A DNA stretch of 64,000 nt, from the NCBI RefSeq assembly GCF_028683135.1, contig NZ_JAJUBB010000005.1, forward strand, positions 62,001 through 126,000, given 5' to 3'. The DNA is from Enterovibrio qingdaonensis (GTDB lineage: Bacteria > Pseudomonadota > Gammaproteobacteria > Enterobacterales > Vibrionaceae). Of this stretch, positions 49,211 to 60,187 are shown piece by piece. The notes under the pieces were generated by a model that saw only the letters and a program-made list of their open reading frames with translations, did no database searches and was not told the origin of the DNA. A program made the position numbers and the translations under genes. Each line of letters begins with the position of its first letter. Positions within the stretch are counted from its first letter, which is position 1.

Positions 49211-50224
49211 TTACTCGTCGACGTTCAATCGACGAGTCAGTTGGTCACGAAGATTTGGTGGTGTTCCTTTTATGGTCAAGGTATCTGTCGCTTGATCGTA
49301 GAAAACGCGCTCACCAAGTAACATGCTATCGAAGTTAATTGATAAACCGCCTCCGCCTCCAACAAATTTCGTTAGCTTACGCATAGACGTACGATCTGCT
49401 GGGAAGCTTTCCTCCAGCTCGTAACCTTGCTCTGAGGCAAACTGATAGAAATCCACACCTGCTTCATTGGCTGGCAACTCCTGAGCGAGTTCTTTAACAA
49501 TCACTTCGTCGCCTGATTGAAGTTGACCATTGCAGTAGTCATAAACTTGCTTGCGATATTGTTGCTTTTCTTCTTTGTCTAATCGCGAGTCTGCGCAGTA
49601 ATCTTCTACTGCCTGCATAAGGACAAGGTTCTGCTGTTTCGTATCCATGCCAACTTCCGCTTGCATGAAGTCCAAAAAGAAATCCGCCACTTTTCGACCA
49701 ACACGTCCTTTGATAAAAGTCAGGTAACGATTTGACTCAGCATCGCTTTCCCACGTCGACAGGTCTATACGAGCAGCAATGTCCATTTTTGCAACATCTA
49801 AGTAGTCAGTGGTACCAATCTCAAGATCATCAGTGACTTTCATACTCGCTTTGGACTCTAACAGACCAATGAACAAGTATTCTGTTGCCAAAGAGCGGTA
49901 TTCAGCGATAACCAATACGCCTTCATCTGCAAACGGATACTTAGAAAGTTCTTCTTTCAGGCGCTCTGTTGCTTGGGAAGAAAACGACAAAAAGTCCAAT
50001 TCTTGCTTACGACACGCTTTCAACCAGCCGCAGAATGCACTTTCTTCAGCAAATTGACCAAAGCCCTTACCTGCTTTTGCGTTGTAGACGCGATGAATTT
50101 CACTTACAAGATTTTCTGTTGATGTAGAATGAGTTAGGGGCTGCTCTCTTAGATGAACAACCAGTGAGTCTTCACCCTCTTTTTTTAATTGGTGAAGAAT
50201 TACGTTGGAAAGCGTGAGGCTCAT
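49211..50224 (-). CDS. yejK: Nucleoid-associated protein YejK (NdpA)
   Basis: 337 residues, like E. coli YejK (335). It has the conserved LHQLKKE start, KYPFADEGVLVIAEYR, RYLTFIKGRVGRKVADFF, and the end block SINFDSMLLGERV...TLTIKGTPPNLRDQL. Associates with the nucleoid and has been linked to topoisomerase function. The ATG at 50224 gives the conserved MSLTLSNV start; the longer form from 50236 adds four residues. Divergent from yejL-yejM as in E. coli. Confidence 0.95.
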   Translation of the reverse strand: MSLTLSNVILHQLKKEGEDSLVVHLREQPLTHSTSTENLVSEIHRVYNAKAGKGFGQFAEESAFCGWLKACRKQELDFLSFSSQATERLKEELSKYPFADEGVLVIAEYRSLATEYLFIGLLESKASMKVTDDLEIGTTDYLDVAKMDIAARIDLSTWESDAESNRYLTFIKGRVGRKVADFFLDFMQAEVGMDTKQQNLVLMQAVEDYCADSRLDKEEKQQYRKQVYDYCNGQLQSGDEVIVKELAQELPANEAGVDFYQFASEQGYELEESFPADRTSMRKLTKFVGGGGGLSINFDSMLLGERVFYDQATDTLTIKGTPPNLRDQLTRRLNVDE

Positions 50225-50300
50225 AATTGAAAACATTTTTCGTCAGACTAGAGTGTGGGTTATTATACGCGGCTTCCGTTGATACAAGACAAGAGTTTCT

Positions 50301-50522
50301 ATGCCTGTTACTTCTAAATATCAAGATAAAAACGTTGAACAGATCCTTTCAGATGTGGTCAATGTTCTTGAAAAGCACAAAGCTTCTAATGAACTTTCGC
50401 TAATGATTGTTGGCAACATCGCCACAAATTTGATCAACAGCAGCAAGATGCCTGCTGAACAGCGCAAAATCATCGCTGAAAAATTTGCTCAAGCTCTGCT
50501 GTCATCTATCGATACAGAGTAA
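50301..50522 (+). CDS. yejL: YejL, conserved small protein (DUF1414)
   Basis: 73 residues, small, soluble and helical, with the family core [23 protein letters not shown]. Function unknown. Always placed between yejK and yejM in gammaproteobacteria, as here; the gap to yejM is 52 bases. Confidence 0.94.
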   Translation: MPVTSKYQDKNVEQILSDVVNVLEKHKASNELSLMIVGNIATNLINSSKMPAEQRKIIAEKFAQALLSSIDTE

Positions 50523-50574
50523 TAACGCGTCATCAAATTACGCGAAGTAGAATAAAGAGAAGAATTGACCTTTT

Positions 50575-52449
50575 ATGGTAGACAGCGGAAATACCTACAG
50601 GGATAAAGTGTCGCAGCTCATTAGCTGGGGACACTGGTTTAGCTTTTTTAACATTATTGCGGCCATGTTGCTGGGGACGCGCTACATCGCGCAATCCGGT
50701 TGGCCAGAGACGTTGCTCGGACAAACCTATCAATTGCTGACATGGCTTGGTCACTTTGGTTTTCTGGTTTTCGCTGTTTATATTCTGATCATATTCCCGG
50801 CCAGCTTTATCATTCCTTCCCAAAGATTGATGAGGCTGTTTGCCGTGTTTGTTGCAACAGCAGGTATGACGCTCCTGTTGTTAGATATCTACGCCTACGA
50901 AACACTCCATTTGCATCTCAACCCTTTGGTTTGGGACCTCCTTCTTAGCGGCGAAAAAACAGACATGAATGCGCATTGGCAGTATTTGTTTGTTGTCGTG
51001 CCCGCCATTTTCTTACTAGAACTCATTATGTCTGAGTGGGTTTGGCGCAAGTTAAGAAAGCTGTCTCGTAAGCGAGTAGGTGTGCCCATTGCGACCGTTT
51101 TCGCGGTTTGCTTCATCGGCAGCCATTTGATTCACATCTGGGCAGATGCGTTTATCTACAGCCCAGTGACGTCTCAACGTTCGAATTTCCCAGTCTCCTA
51201 TCCAATGACGGCAAAAACCTTCATGGAGAAATACGGCCTGCTTGATCGCAAAGAGTACCAGCGCCGCAGAGATGAAGTGGGCAATCAGGAAAGTGAAGTC
51301 ATTCGCTACCCACTTGAAAAACTATCCTTCTCTTCAAAGGCCGCAAGCTACAATCCAAACCTGCTTGTGGTCATGGTCGAAAGCTTGCGTGCCGATATGC
51401 TTGACCCTGTCGTCATGCCAAACCTGGATGACTTCGCATCACACAATGTGAATTTTAAGCACCACTACAGTTCAAGCAATGACTCGATGGCTGGGCTGTT
51501 TGGCTTATTTTACGGCTTACCCGGCAGTTATGCGCAAAGTGCACGCACTGAAGGTTTGAGTCCACTGTTGTTAGATACACTGGAACAACGAAACTATGAC
51601 TTCGGTTTATTCAGTGCTGACAATTTCGATAACCCAATTTATTACCAAAGCATCTTTGGAAATCACCTTGAGAAATCGACGAAGGTGACTGCAAACGAAG
51701 CTTGGGTTGCTGATCATAAAGCGACCGATAATCTCGAGAATTGGCTCAACGACAAGTCACCTAACACGCCATGGTTTGCGTATTTAGAACTTAAAAGTGT
51801 GACCGAATACGAGCAAGGCGGTGATTATGAGCGTCCATTCCAACCCTCGCTAGACAATGACTTGGCCAATGTTGGTGAACACACATCGTTGGTGATGAAA
51901 AACAGCTATAACAATGCGGCATACTATGTTGACGGCTTGTTAGGCGAACTATTTGATACCCTAGAAGCAAAAGGGCAATTGGATAACACCATCGTCATCG
52001 TCACAGCCAATCATGGCTTAGAGTTTAACGAAACAGGCTCAAATAGCTGGGGTGCAAACACCAATTACAGCAAGTATCAAATTCAAGTGCCGCTTGTCAT
52101 TCACTGGCCGAATCAAGACCCGAGCCAAGTGGATATCTACAGCTCTCACCTCGACATTGTTCCTACTCTGATGGAAAGCATGTTGGCAGTTGATAGCCCA
52201 TCTGAGTCATACACGAGTGGGCAAAACCTTTTCGATTTGGCCGATAAACCGAGAAAATGGGTTCTCGCGGGCGACAGCAGAGATATCGTGGTTGTTCAAC
52301 CCGGTAAGACAACGGTTGTCGACAAGTTTGGTAATTACCGCGTCTATGACAGCAACTACAAGCTTCAACCGGAAGGCAAGCCTCAGCTGTCAGTGTTAAT
52401 GCAAGTTATGCATGAACTAAAACGCTTCTACTACCCAGAAGAACATTGA
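50575..52449 (+). CDS. yejM: YejM/PbgA (LapC), inner-membrane LPS-level sensor
   Basis: 624 residues: five membrane segments in the first 190, then a periplasmic sulfatase-fold domain (LLVVMVESLRADMLDPVV, TIVIVTANHGLEF). In E. coli YejM senses lipopolysaccharide in the outer leaflet of the inner membrane and restrains LapB/FtsH-driven degradation of LpxC. The sulfatase fold keeps the DAD-like start but is not thought to be a true sulfatase. Conserved N-terminal basic patch present. Confidence 0.94.
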   Translation: MVDSGNTYRDKVSQLISWGHWFSFFNIIAAMLLGTRYIAQSGWPETLLGQTYQLLTWLGHFGFLVFAVYILIIFPASFIIPSQRLMRLFAVFVATAGMTLLLLDIYAYETLHLHLNPLVWDLLLSGEKTDMNAHWQYLFVVVPAIFLLELIMSEWVWRKLRKLSRKRVGVPIATVFAVCFIGSHLIHIWADAFIYSPVTSQRSNFPVSYPMTAKTFMEKYGLLDRKEYQRRRDEVGNQESEVIRYPLEKLSFSSKAASYNPNLLVVMVESLRADMLDPVVMPNLDDFASHNVNFKHHYSSSNDSMAGLFGLFYGLPGSYAQSARTEGLSPLLLDTLEQRNYDFGLFSADNFDNPIYYQSIFGNHLEKSTKVTANEAWVADHKATDNLENWLNDKSPNTPWFAYLELKSVTEYEQGGDYERPFQPSLDNDLANVGEHTSLVMKNSYNNAAYYVDGLLGELFDTLEAKGQLDNTIVIVTANHGLEFNETGSNSWGANTNYSKYQIQVPLVIHWPNQDPSQVDIYSSHLDIVPTLMESMLAVDSPSESYTSGQNLFDLADKPRKWVLAGDSRDIVVVQPGKTTVVDKFGNYRVYDSNYKLQPEGKPQLSVLMQVMHELKRFYYPEEH

Positions 52450-52529
52450 GAAGATGAGGTCAGAGATCTCAACCTTGGCTCATTTTTGGCCAAGCGATTG
52501 AATTTCACCGATTTAATGTCGAAAGGCAA

Positions 52530-52558
52530 TTGACACTGAAGATCTAGCTCCGTACCAT
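52530..52558 (+). promoter_or_regulatory. Promoter of tRNA-Pro
   Basis: Perfect -35 TTGACA (52530-52535), 17-base spacer, -10 TACCAT (52553-52558); the tRNA starts 12 bases later. Confidence 0.75.
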
Positions 52559-52569
52559 GAATACATAGT

Positions 52570-52646
52570 CGGTCTGTAGCGCAGCTTGGTAGCGCACTGT
52601 CATGGGGTGTCAGGGGTCGGAGGTTCAAATCCTCTCAGACCGACCA
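52570..52646 (+). tRNA. tRNA-Pro (GGG)
   Basis: 77 nt with CCA. Acceptor CGGTCTG pairs with CAGACCG; the anticodon loop ATGGGGT reads GGG, and the body matches E. coli proL. Single-copy unit with its own promoter and terminator. Confidence 0.97.
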
Positions 52647-52654
52647 TTTTTCAT

Positions 52655-52686
52655 AAGCCCGCAGCATTCATGCTGCGGGCTTTTTC
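52655..52686 (+). terminator. Terminator of tRNA-Pro
   Basis: A 12-bp perfect stem AAGCCCGCAGCA (52655-52666) with its complement (52671-52682), then Ts. Confidence 0.9.
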
Positions 52687-52764
52687 GTTTCCAAACATTC
52701 CGATATGATGCCTAAGGCTTTCGCTTCGATTGCCCGAACTCTCAATTCACACGGATGTAAAGAT

Positions 52765-53523
52765 ATGGATATCTCGCTCGGTTTTGGCGTACTGCTGGTC
52801 GTTCTTGGCTTTTTAGCAGGGATTATTAATACGCTTGCCGGCGGTGGCTCCAACTTAACCATACCCGCACTCATCGTTTTAGGTATGCCTGCTGAAGTCG
52901 CTAACGCAACCAATCGAGTTGGCGTTTTAATGCAAAGTGTTAGTGGTATCGCGGGATTTCGACATCACGATCGTTTAGAAACTAGCGATTTAGTTGGAAT
53001 CCTCATCCCCATGCTCGGTGGTGGGCTTGTTGGCGCGAGTGCTGCGGCATGGCTCCCTTCTGACATCATCAAACCTCTCCTTCTTGGTACCATGCTTTTA
53101 ATGGCATTCATTATGCTCATCAAACCCAGCGTTATCGCCCCTGATCCCGATGTTCCTTTCAGAAAAGTCAAAGATACTCCCGTCTCTTGGATAGGATTAA
53201 CGGTTGCCGGGTTTTATGGTGGTTTTGTTCAAGCAGGTGTTGGCTTCGTGCTCATTGCGGCTCTTTGCGGCACCCTTCGCTACGATCTGGTTCGAGGTAA
53301 CGCATTAAAGCTTGTTTGCACCTTGGCATTCACGTCGGTTTCATTGGTGATTTTTATCTGGCAAGACCTCATCCTCTGGCTTCCAGGCTTATTACTCGCA
53401 TTGGGTTCAATGGTAGGTGCTTGGCTCGCTGTTAAGTTCGCCATTAAGGCCAGCCCACAAGTGCTAAAGTGGTTCTTGTTTATCATGACACTCGTAGGAT
53501 GTGTGTTCGCATACCTCACCTAG
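52765..53523 (+). CDS. TauE/SafE (TSUP) family membrane transporter
   Basis: 252 residues and about seven or eight membrane segments. The duplicated TSUP motifs are visible: LAGIINTLAGGGSNLTIPALIVLG with NATNR in the first half, and GFYGGFVQAGVGFVLIAAL with RGNALKLV in the second. Members export or import sulfite, sulfoacetate and other small anions; the substrate is not predictable. The ATG at 52765 is used since the fold starts there; the frame reaches back to 52705 without a membrane segment. Confidence 0.88.
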   Translation: MDISLGFGVLLVVLGFLAGIINTLAGGGSNLTIPALIVLGMPAEVANATNRVGVLMQSVSGIAGFRHHDRLETSDLVGILIPMLGGGLVGASAAAWLPSDIIKPLLLGTMLLMAFIMLIKPSVIAPDPDVPFRKVKDTPVSWIGLTVAGFYGGFVQAGVGFVLIAALCGTLRYDLVRGNALKLVCTLAFTSVSLVIFIWQDLILWLPGLLLALGSMVGAWLAVKFAIKASPQVLKWFLFIMTLVGCVFAYLT

Positions 53524-53737
53524 TGGAAATCCCCTACTTCGCTGTTTTTACTAAATTTAAACAATCTTGCCTGCGAGCCAGTAGCTAGGTCACACCCTAT
53601 CAAATAGCCCTGTGACCTGAGTCGAAGATGGAGGAAATTCAGACATTTATGGAACTAATTACTGTCATACTGACGCAAAGAATATTAGAACCAACGTCAC
53701 GTTTTCACGCTAGCTAGATTTAGGGGAGTCACAGAGC

Positions 53738-55333
53738 ATGAATGCTCTTGATTATTCATTCTGTTTAAGAGTCGGTGAGGCTATCTGTCCACAAGAAGAT
53801 ATAGAGTCTTTTTGTACTGCTCTTGGGCAAGTTTTTACCGACACATTTCCAGATGCGCATTGCCAACTTCTCATTGCAGAAGACGGCGATACACAATGGC
53901 AGCTATTGGCTGAAATGTCATCAGACTGTTCAAATGTATATACCCCAGCAACCTCAACCGATATTCGATTCAACGAGTTATTAAATCGGTTGCTGCTATC
54001 TAGTGAATTACGCATTCAGTCCGACCGCTTCCATCAACTGCTTCGTTTGACTGTCCGTGGGAAAAACTACGGATACTTTGTGCTTTCTTTACCTGAAACG
54101 ATCAATATTGACGGGCATTCTCTCGACATGCTCTCTTTACTGATTTCCGGCGCACTAGACAGCCTCCTCCAATACGAAGCATGCATCGAAGAACAGGTCG
54201 CGCACCGACAAACTGAGCAAAAACGCGTTCAGGAAGTTTGCTCTCAAAAAGGACTACTCGAACAGCTTCATATTCTTCATAAGATTTCATTGCGCCTTTG
54301 GCACGCGCATTCTCTTGATAACATGCTTCATACAGCGGTTTACGAATGTATTCATGCGCTTGAATTGGACCGAATGGCCATTTTCCTTCTCAACACCCGT
54401 ACGGGTTTGATGAGAGGAACCTATGGAACAGACATCGATGGCAGCGTGACCAATGAACAATGGTACTGTACTGCTATCCATGAACACTTCCATGCGAAAA
54501 CAACGCTGGATAGAAGAAAGCACATTACTATCAATGACAACTCTCCGCTGTATCATGACAGCAAGGAAGTCGGGATTGGTTGGAATGCGACGATTTCTTT
54601 GTGGGACGGAGATGACCCAATTGGCTGGATTGCTTGTGACAACTTAATCACGGGCACACCGCTTAAGAGTTATCACAGCGAGCTGTTAAAGCTTCTAGGC
54701 GTGACCATGTCGCAACACCTCATTCAACGCAGGGCTCAAGATGAACTTAAAGCACTTAACCTGTCGTTGGAACACCGTGTTGCTGAGCGTACCGCTCAGC
54801 TAGAAGAAGCGAACATCAGACTTAACCGCATCTCTCGCGAGGACAGTCTGACCATGGTGCCAAACCGACGAATGCTCGATGAAAAGATGGAAGAAGAATG
54901 GCGCCGTGCGCTACGCCATCAAACCCCAATGAGTATACTGATTGTTGATATTGACCACTTTAAACAGTACAACGACAAATATGGCCATTCATTGGGCGAT
55001 AAGTGTCTGTATGAAGTAGCAAAAGCACTCAATAATGTCGATCGTCGAGCAGGTACGGTGCTCGCTCGTTTTGGTGGTGAAGAGTTTGTTTATTTGCTTC
55101 CCAATTGCGATAGAGATGCTGCAGCCGTTGTTGCAGAGCGCGCGCTACAAGCTATTCGTGATATAAAAATCACTCATGAACAATCACCTGTTGCGCCATA
55201 TGTCACCGTCAGCATTGGTGGTAAGTCCGCCATACCAAACAAAATCAATGCACAACAGCAACTTTTCACCGACGCGGATGTGGCTTTGTACGAAGCGAAG
55301 AGCAAGGGAAAAAATCAGGCTTTTGTTTTATAG
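53738..55333 (+). CDS. GAF-GGDEF diguanylate cyclase
   Basis: 531 residues, soluble. A weakly defined N-terminal sensor (1-160), a GAF-like domain about 185-335, a short coiled coil (LEHRVAERTAQLEEANIRL) and a C-terminal GGDEF domain. The signature is GGEEF at 446-450, so cyclase activity is likely. The inhibitory I-site RxxD five residues upstream is RAGT here, so feedback inhibition by c-di-GMP is probably lost. GGGGAG lies upstream of the ATG. Its last 19 bases overlap the 3' end of topB on the other strand. Confidence 0.88.
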   Translation: MNALDYSFCLRVGEAICPQEDIESFCTALGQVFTDTFPDAHCQLLIAEDGDTQWQLLAEMSSDCSNVYTPATSTDIRFNELLNRLLLSSELRIQSDRFHQLLRLTVRGKNYGYFVLSLPETINIDGHSLDMLSLLISGALDSLLQYEACIEEQVAHRQTEQKRVQEVCSQKGLLEQLHILHKISLRLWHAHSLDNMLHTAVYECIHALELDRMAIFLLNTRTGLMRGTYGTDIDGSVTNEQWYCTAIHEHFHAKTTLDRRKHITINDNSPLYHDSKEVGIGWNATISLWDGDDPIGWIACDNLITGTPLKSYHSELLKLLGVTMSQHLIQRRAQDELKALNLSLEHRVAERTAQLEEANIRLNRISREDSLTMVPNRRMLDEKMEEEWRRALRHQTPMSILIVDIDHFKQYNDKYGHSLGDKCLYEVAKALNNVDRRAGTVLARFGGEEFVYLLPNCDRDAAAVVAERALQAIRDIKITHEQSPVAPYVTVSIGGKSAIPNKINAQQQLFTDADVALYEAKSKGKNQAFVL

Positions 55334-57249
55334 CGTCGTTTTGCGCCGTTACCCTTTCCTCTTTTTTTGGTAAACCTCGAAGGCTGTGCCGGCAATGCGC
55401 GTAAGCTATCCGGCAAAGGGCCTTTCCTGACTTCTTCCATCAAATTATTCAGCTCGTTTTCCAATGCCCCCATAAAGGGCTGATAAGATGATTTTTTCTC
55501 TGCCATGTCATGGAGTTGCCTTTCCCATTGCGCAGTCATGTCTGGATAAGACGCTTTCGCCGGTAACGCATCAATAAGCCCAAACCCGGAAAGGGTTGCG
55601 CGAATTTGTTTTCCTTCACGGGAAAGCAGTCCTCGCTTGAATAGAAGATCCATGATCCCTGCTCGCGTCGCTTCTGTACCGAGGCCATCCGTATCGCGAA
55701 GTATTTTTTTCAGCGAGCTATCTTGAACAAAACGGGCAATTCCCGTCATCGCTTGCAGTAACGTTGCCTCCGTAAAGTAACGTGGCGGCTCAGTCATGCA
55801 ATCTTTAATCTCGCCACGCAAACACGTCAACACTGTGCCTTTTTCAAGCGGTGGGACCAGGCTTTCTAAATCTTCTTTTTGGCTTGATGTGTCCCGTGAC
55901 AACAAGGCACGCCAGCCTTCGAGCATCAACTTTTTCCCTTTCGCGATGAAAACGCCGCCCGCGATATCAAAGGTGAGTTTGGCCTCTGCATATTCAGCGG
56001 CAGGGTAAAATTGCATGAGATACTGACGTGCAATCAATTCGTAAACATTCAACTCTTTGCCGCTAAGGGAACTCACACTTTTTCCCGTAGGAATAATCGC
56101 ATGGTGGGCTTCTACTTTGCTGTCGTTCCATGCCTTCGATTTTAACGCCGTATTTGCCCCATCAGCCGCTGCGTTAAGAGAAGACGCCGTTTTCTTCACT
56201 GCCTGAATGACCGACGCCGCTTCTTTAAAATGATCTTTTGGCAAATATCGGCAATCTGAACGCGGGTATGTAATGACTTTGTGCTTTTCATAAAGAGCCT
56301 GACAGCAAGCAAGCACATCCGCGGCACTCATCGTAAAACGTTTGGCTGCATCTATTTGAAGGGCAGATAGGCTATAAGGCAAAGGCGGGGCTTGTTTGCT
56401 ACTTTTACGTTCTGATGCGACGACATGCGCAGGTTGGCCCTCAATGCGCTTGGCAACGTTCTCCACCAATTTGCGTGATAACACCCGGCCGTCTTCATCC
56501 TGCCACGGCTGACACGACTCACTCGGCTGCCAACGAGCCAAAATGTCACTGCCATTACACGGTATCACGGCATCTAATTGGTAGAATGGTTTCGCAACAA
56601 AGTCAGCAATCTCTCGGTCTCGACGTACAACAAGTCCCAGCACTGGCGTTTGAACACGTCCTACTGACAGCACGCCGTTATAACCGGCCTGTTTACCCAA
56701 TATGGTATACGCCCGCGTCATGTTCATACCATACAACCAGTCTGCACGAGAACGCGCTAACGCTGAAACTGACAAAGGCACGAAATCGAGATTACTTTTC
56801 AACGATGAGAGTGCTTTTTTAACAGCCGACGTATTTAAGTCATTGATCAATAGACGCTGAATACGCTGTTTCTTAGCGGCAGGGAGTTTTGCAAAACTGA
56901 ACACTTCGTCCACCAGCAATTGACCTTCACGGTCAGGGTCGCCCGCGTGGACAATATCATCGAATTGCTTGAGTAGCTTTTTGACAACACTGAGTTGCTT
57001 AGCGGCAGATTTACGCGGCTTGAGGATCCACTGTTCCGGCAAAATAGGAAGATGTTCTAATCGCCATACTTTGTATTTCTCATCGTAAGCATCAGGCTCG
57101 GCTTGCTCTAAAAGGTGACCAATACACCAAGTGACCGTATCACCGTTGCCAGCAACTACGTATCCTTCGTTATTTTTATGGGGCTTAGGTAACGCAGCAA
57201 CAATCGCGCGGCCAAGACTTGGTTTTTCGGCAATAAAGAGGCGTGCCAT
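55315..57249 (-). CDS. topB: DNA topoisomerase III
   Basis: 644 residues (E. coli TopB 653). A type IA topoisomerase that unlinks single strands and decatenates replicating chromosomes. Toprim domain with FIAEKPSLGRAI and DPDREGQL; active-site Tyr328 in VITYPRSDCRYLP, the same position as in E. coli. The C-terminal tail is short and basic (KRGKGNGAKRRYK). A 38-bp perfect palindrome lies 56 bases upstream of its start. Confidence 0.96.
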   Translation of the reverse strand: MARLFIAEKPSLGRAIVAALPKPHKNNEGYVVAGNGDTVTWCIGHLLEQAEPDAYDEKYKVWRLEHLPILPEQWILKPRKSAAKQLSVVKKLLKQFDDIVHAGDPDREGQLLVDEVFSFAKLPAAKKQRIQRLLINDLNTSAVKKALSSLKSNLDFVPLSVSALARSRADWLYGMNMTRAYTILGKQAGYNGVLSVGRVQTPVLGLVVRRDREIADFVAKPFYQLDAVIPCNGSDILARWQPSESCQPWQDEDGRVLSRKLVENVAKRIEGQPAHVVASERKSSKQAPPLPYSLSALQIDAAKRFTMSAADVLACCQALYEKHKVITYPRSDCRYLPKDHFKEAASVIQAVKKTASSLNAAADGANTALKSKAWNDSKVEAHHAIIPTGKSVSSLSGKELNVYELIARQYLMQFYPAAEYAEAKLTFDIAGGVFIAKGKKLMLEGWRALLSRDTSSQKEDLESLVPPLEKGTVLTCLRGEIKDCMTEPPRYFTEATLLQAMTGIARFVQDSSLKKILRDTDGLGTEATRAGIMDLLFKRGLLSREGKQIRATLSGFGLIDALPAKASYPDMTAQWERQLHDMAEKKSSYQPFMGALENELNNLMEEVRKGPLPDSLRALPAQPSRFTKKRGKGNGAKRRYKTKA

Positions 57250-57304
57250 AAGTGCTCAGACAAGAAAGTAAATGCTAACAATCTAACGAAAAAGGACAAA
57301 GCAC

Positions 57305-57342
57305 ACAAGATTTAACTGGATATATATCCAGTTAAATCTTGT
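57305..57342. promoter_or_regulatory. 38-bp perfect palindrome upstream of topB
   Basis: AAGATTTAACTGGATAT and its exact inverse meet with no loop; symmetry holds over 19 bp on each side (centre 57323/57324). No T tract follows on either strand, so it is not a standard terminator. It lies between the end of ydjA and the start of topB, both on the minus strand. Confidence 0.6.
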
Positions 57343-57363
57343 CAAAAAGTGTACTGGAGGGTA

Positions 57364-57912
57364 TTAGAGGTATTTTACGTATTTGCCAGTATCACGTTTC
57401 GGGGCGTTTGCAGGTGTGCAATCAGGCGTGCCGACATACAAGAAACCGACTATTTCATCATCGCCTGAAACACCAAATGCCTCACGAACACTCGGGTGAT
57501 AGGCCCACTTTCCAGTCCGCCAGAATCCTTGGAAGCCTTGCGCGACCGCCGCCATCTGCATCGCTTGGGCTGCACAACCGGCAGAAATGTGCTGCTCAAT
57601 CACAGGCACTTTATCGTGTTGCTTAGTACGCGCGATAACAGTAATAACCATTGGCGCACGGAAAGGCGCATTGGTCGCTTTCTCCACCACTGCGGCTTCT
57701 TCATTGTCTGCTTCAGCGGCCGTTTTTAGGATCGCTGACAGTTTGTTCAATCCCTCCCCTGTCGCAATGACAAACTCCCACGGAGTAAGTGCACCGTGAT
57801 CTGGGGCGCGAAGTCCCGCTGCCAACATATTGTCCAGTGCATCACCGCTCGGTGCTGGTGCTAAAAGACGTGGAATAGAACGACGCTGAGTGAGAAGGCT
57901 TAAAGCATCCAT
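57364..57912 (-). CDS. ydjA: YdjA-like NAD(P)H nitroreductase
   Basis: 182 residues, as E. coli YdjA (183). A small FMN-dependent nitroreductase fold: RRSIPRLLAPAPSGDALDNML, GLRAPDHGALTPWEF, APFRAPMVITV and QGFQGFWRTGKWA. The physiological substrate is unknown. The ATG at 57912 gives the conserved MDALSLLTQRRS and has AGGA upstream; the longer frame from 57960 lies inside the fadH terminator. Confidence 0.94.
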   Translation of the reverse strand: MDALSLLTQRRSIPRLLAPAPSGDALDNMLAAGLRAPDHGALTPWEFVIATGEGLNKLSAILKTAAEADNEEAAVVEKATNAPFRAPMVITVIARTKQHDKVPVIEQHISAGCAAQAMQMAAVAQGFQGFWRTGKWAYHPSVREAFGVSGDDEIVGFLYVGTPDCTPANAPKRDTGKYVKYL

Positions 57913-57949
57913 AACGATCCTGAGTATAAAAACAGTTGAACTTACAAAG

Positions 57950-57995
57950 AAAAATACCACAAAACTGAAGGGCTAACTCCCTTCAAATTTTGTGG
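57950..57995 (-). terminator. Terminator of fadH
   Basis: CCACAAAA (57957-57964) pairs with TTTTGTGG (57988-57995), and inside it GAAGGG pairs with CCCTTC; on the minus strand TATTTTT follows. Confidence 0.8.
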
Positions 57996-58016
57996 CAATA
58001 GCTCTGTGGAATACAA

Positions 58017-60044
<2,028 letters not shown>

Positions 60045-60051
60045 TTATAAA

Positions 60052-60068
60052 TTCTGGTCTGACCAACA
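60052..60068 (-). promoter_or_regulatory. FadR-like operator of fadH
   Basis: The core CTGGTCTGACCA (60054-60065) is a perfect match to the FadR core CTGGTCNGACCA. It is 26 bases upstream of the fadH start and should overlap its promoter, consistent with repression. sppA diverges from the same region, 120 bases away. Confidence 0.72.
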
Positions 60069-60187
60069 TAACCCTAGTTAAGCAAAAATTCAAACAACTG
60101 TTTACATTTTCACAACACAAATCAAAGCTAGGTAATCCAAACAGGATTCGTTACGATTACACTCAGGACAAGAAGCTGGATAACCAA

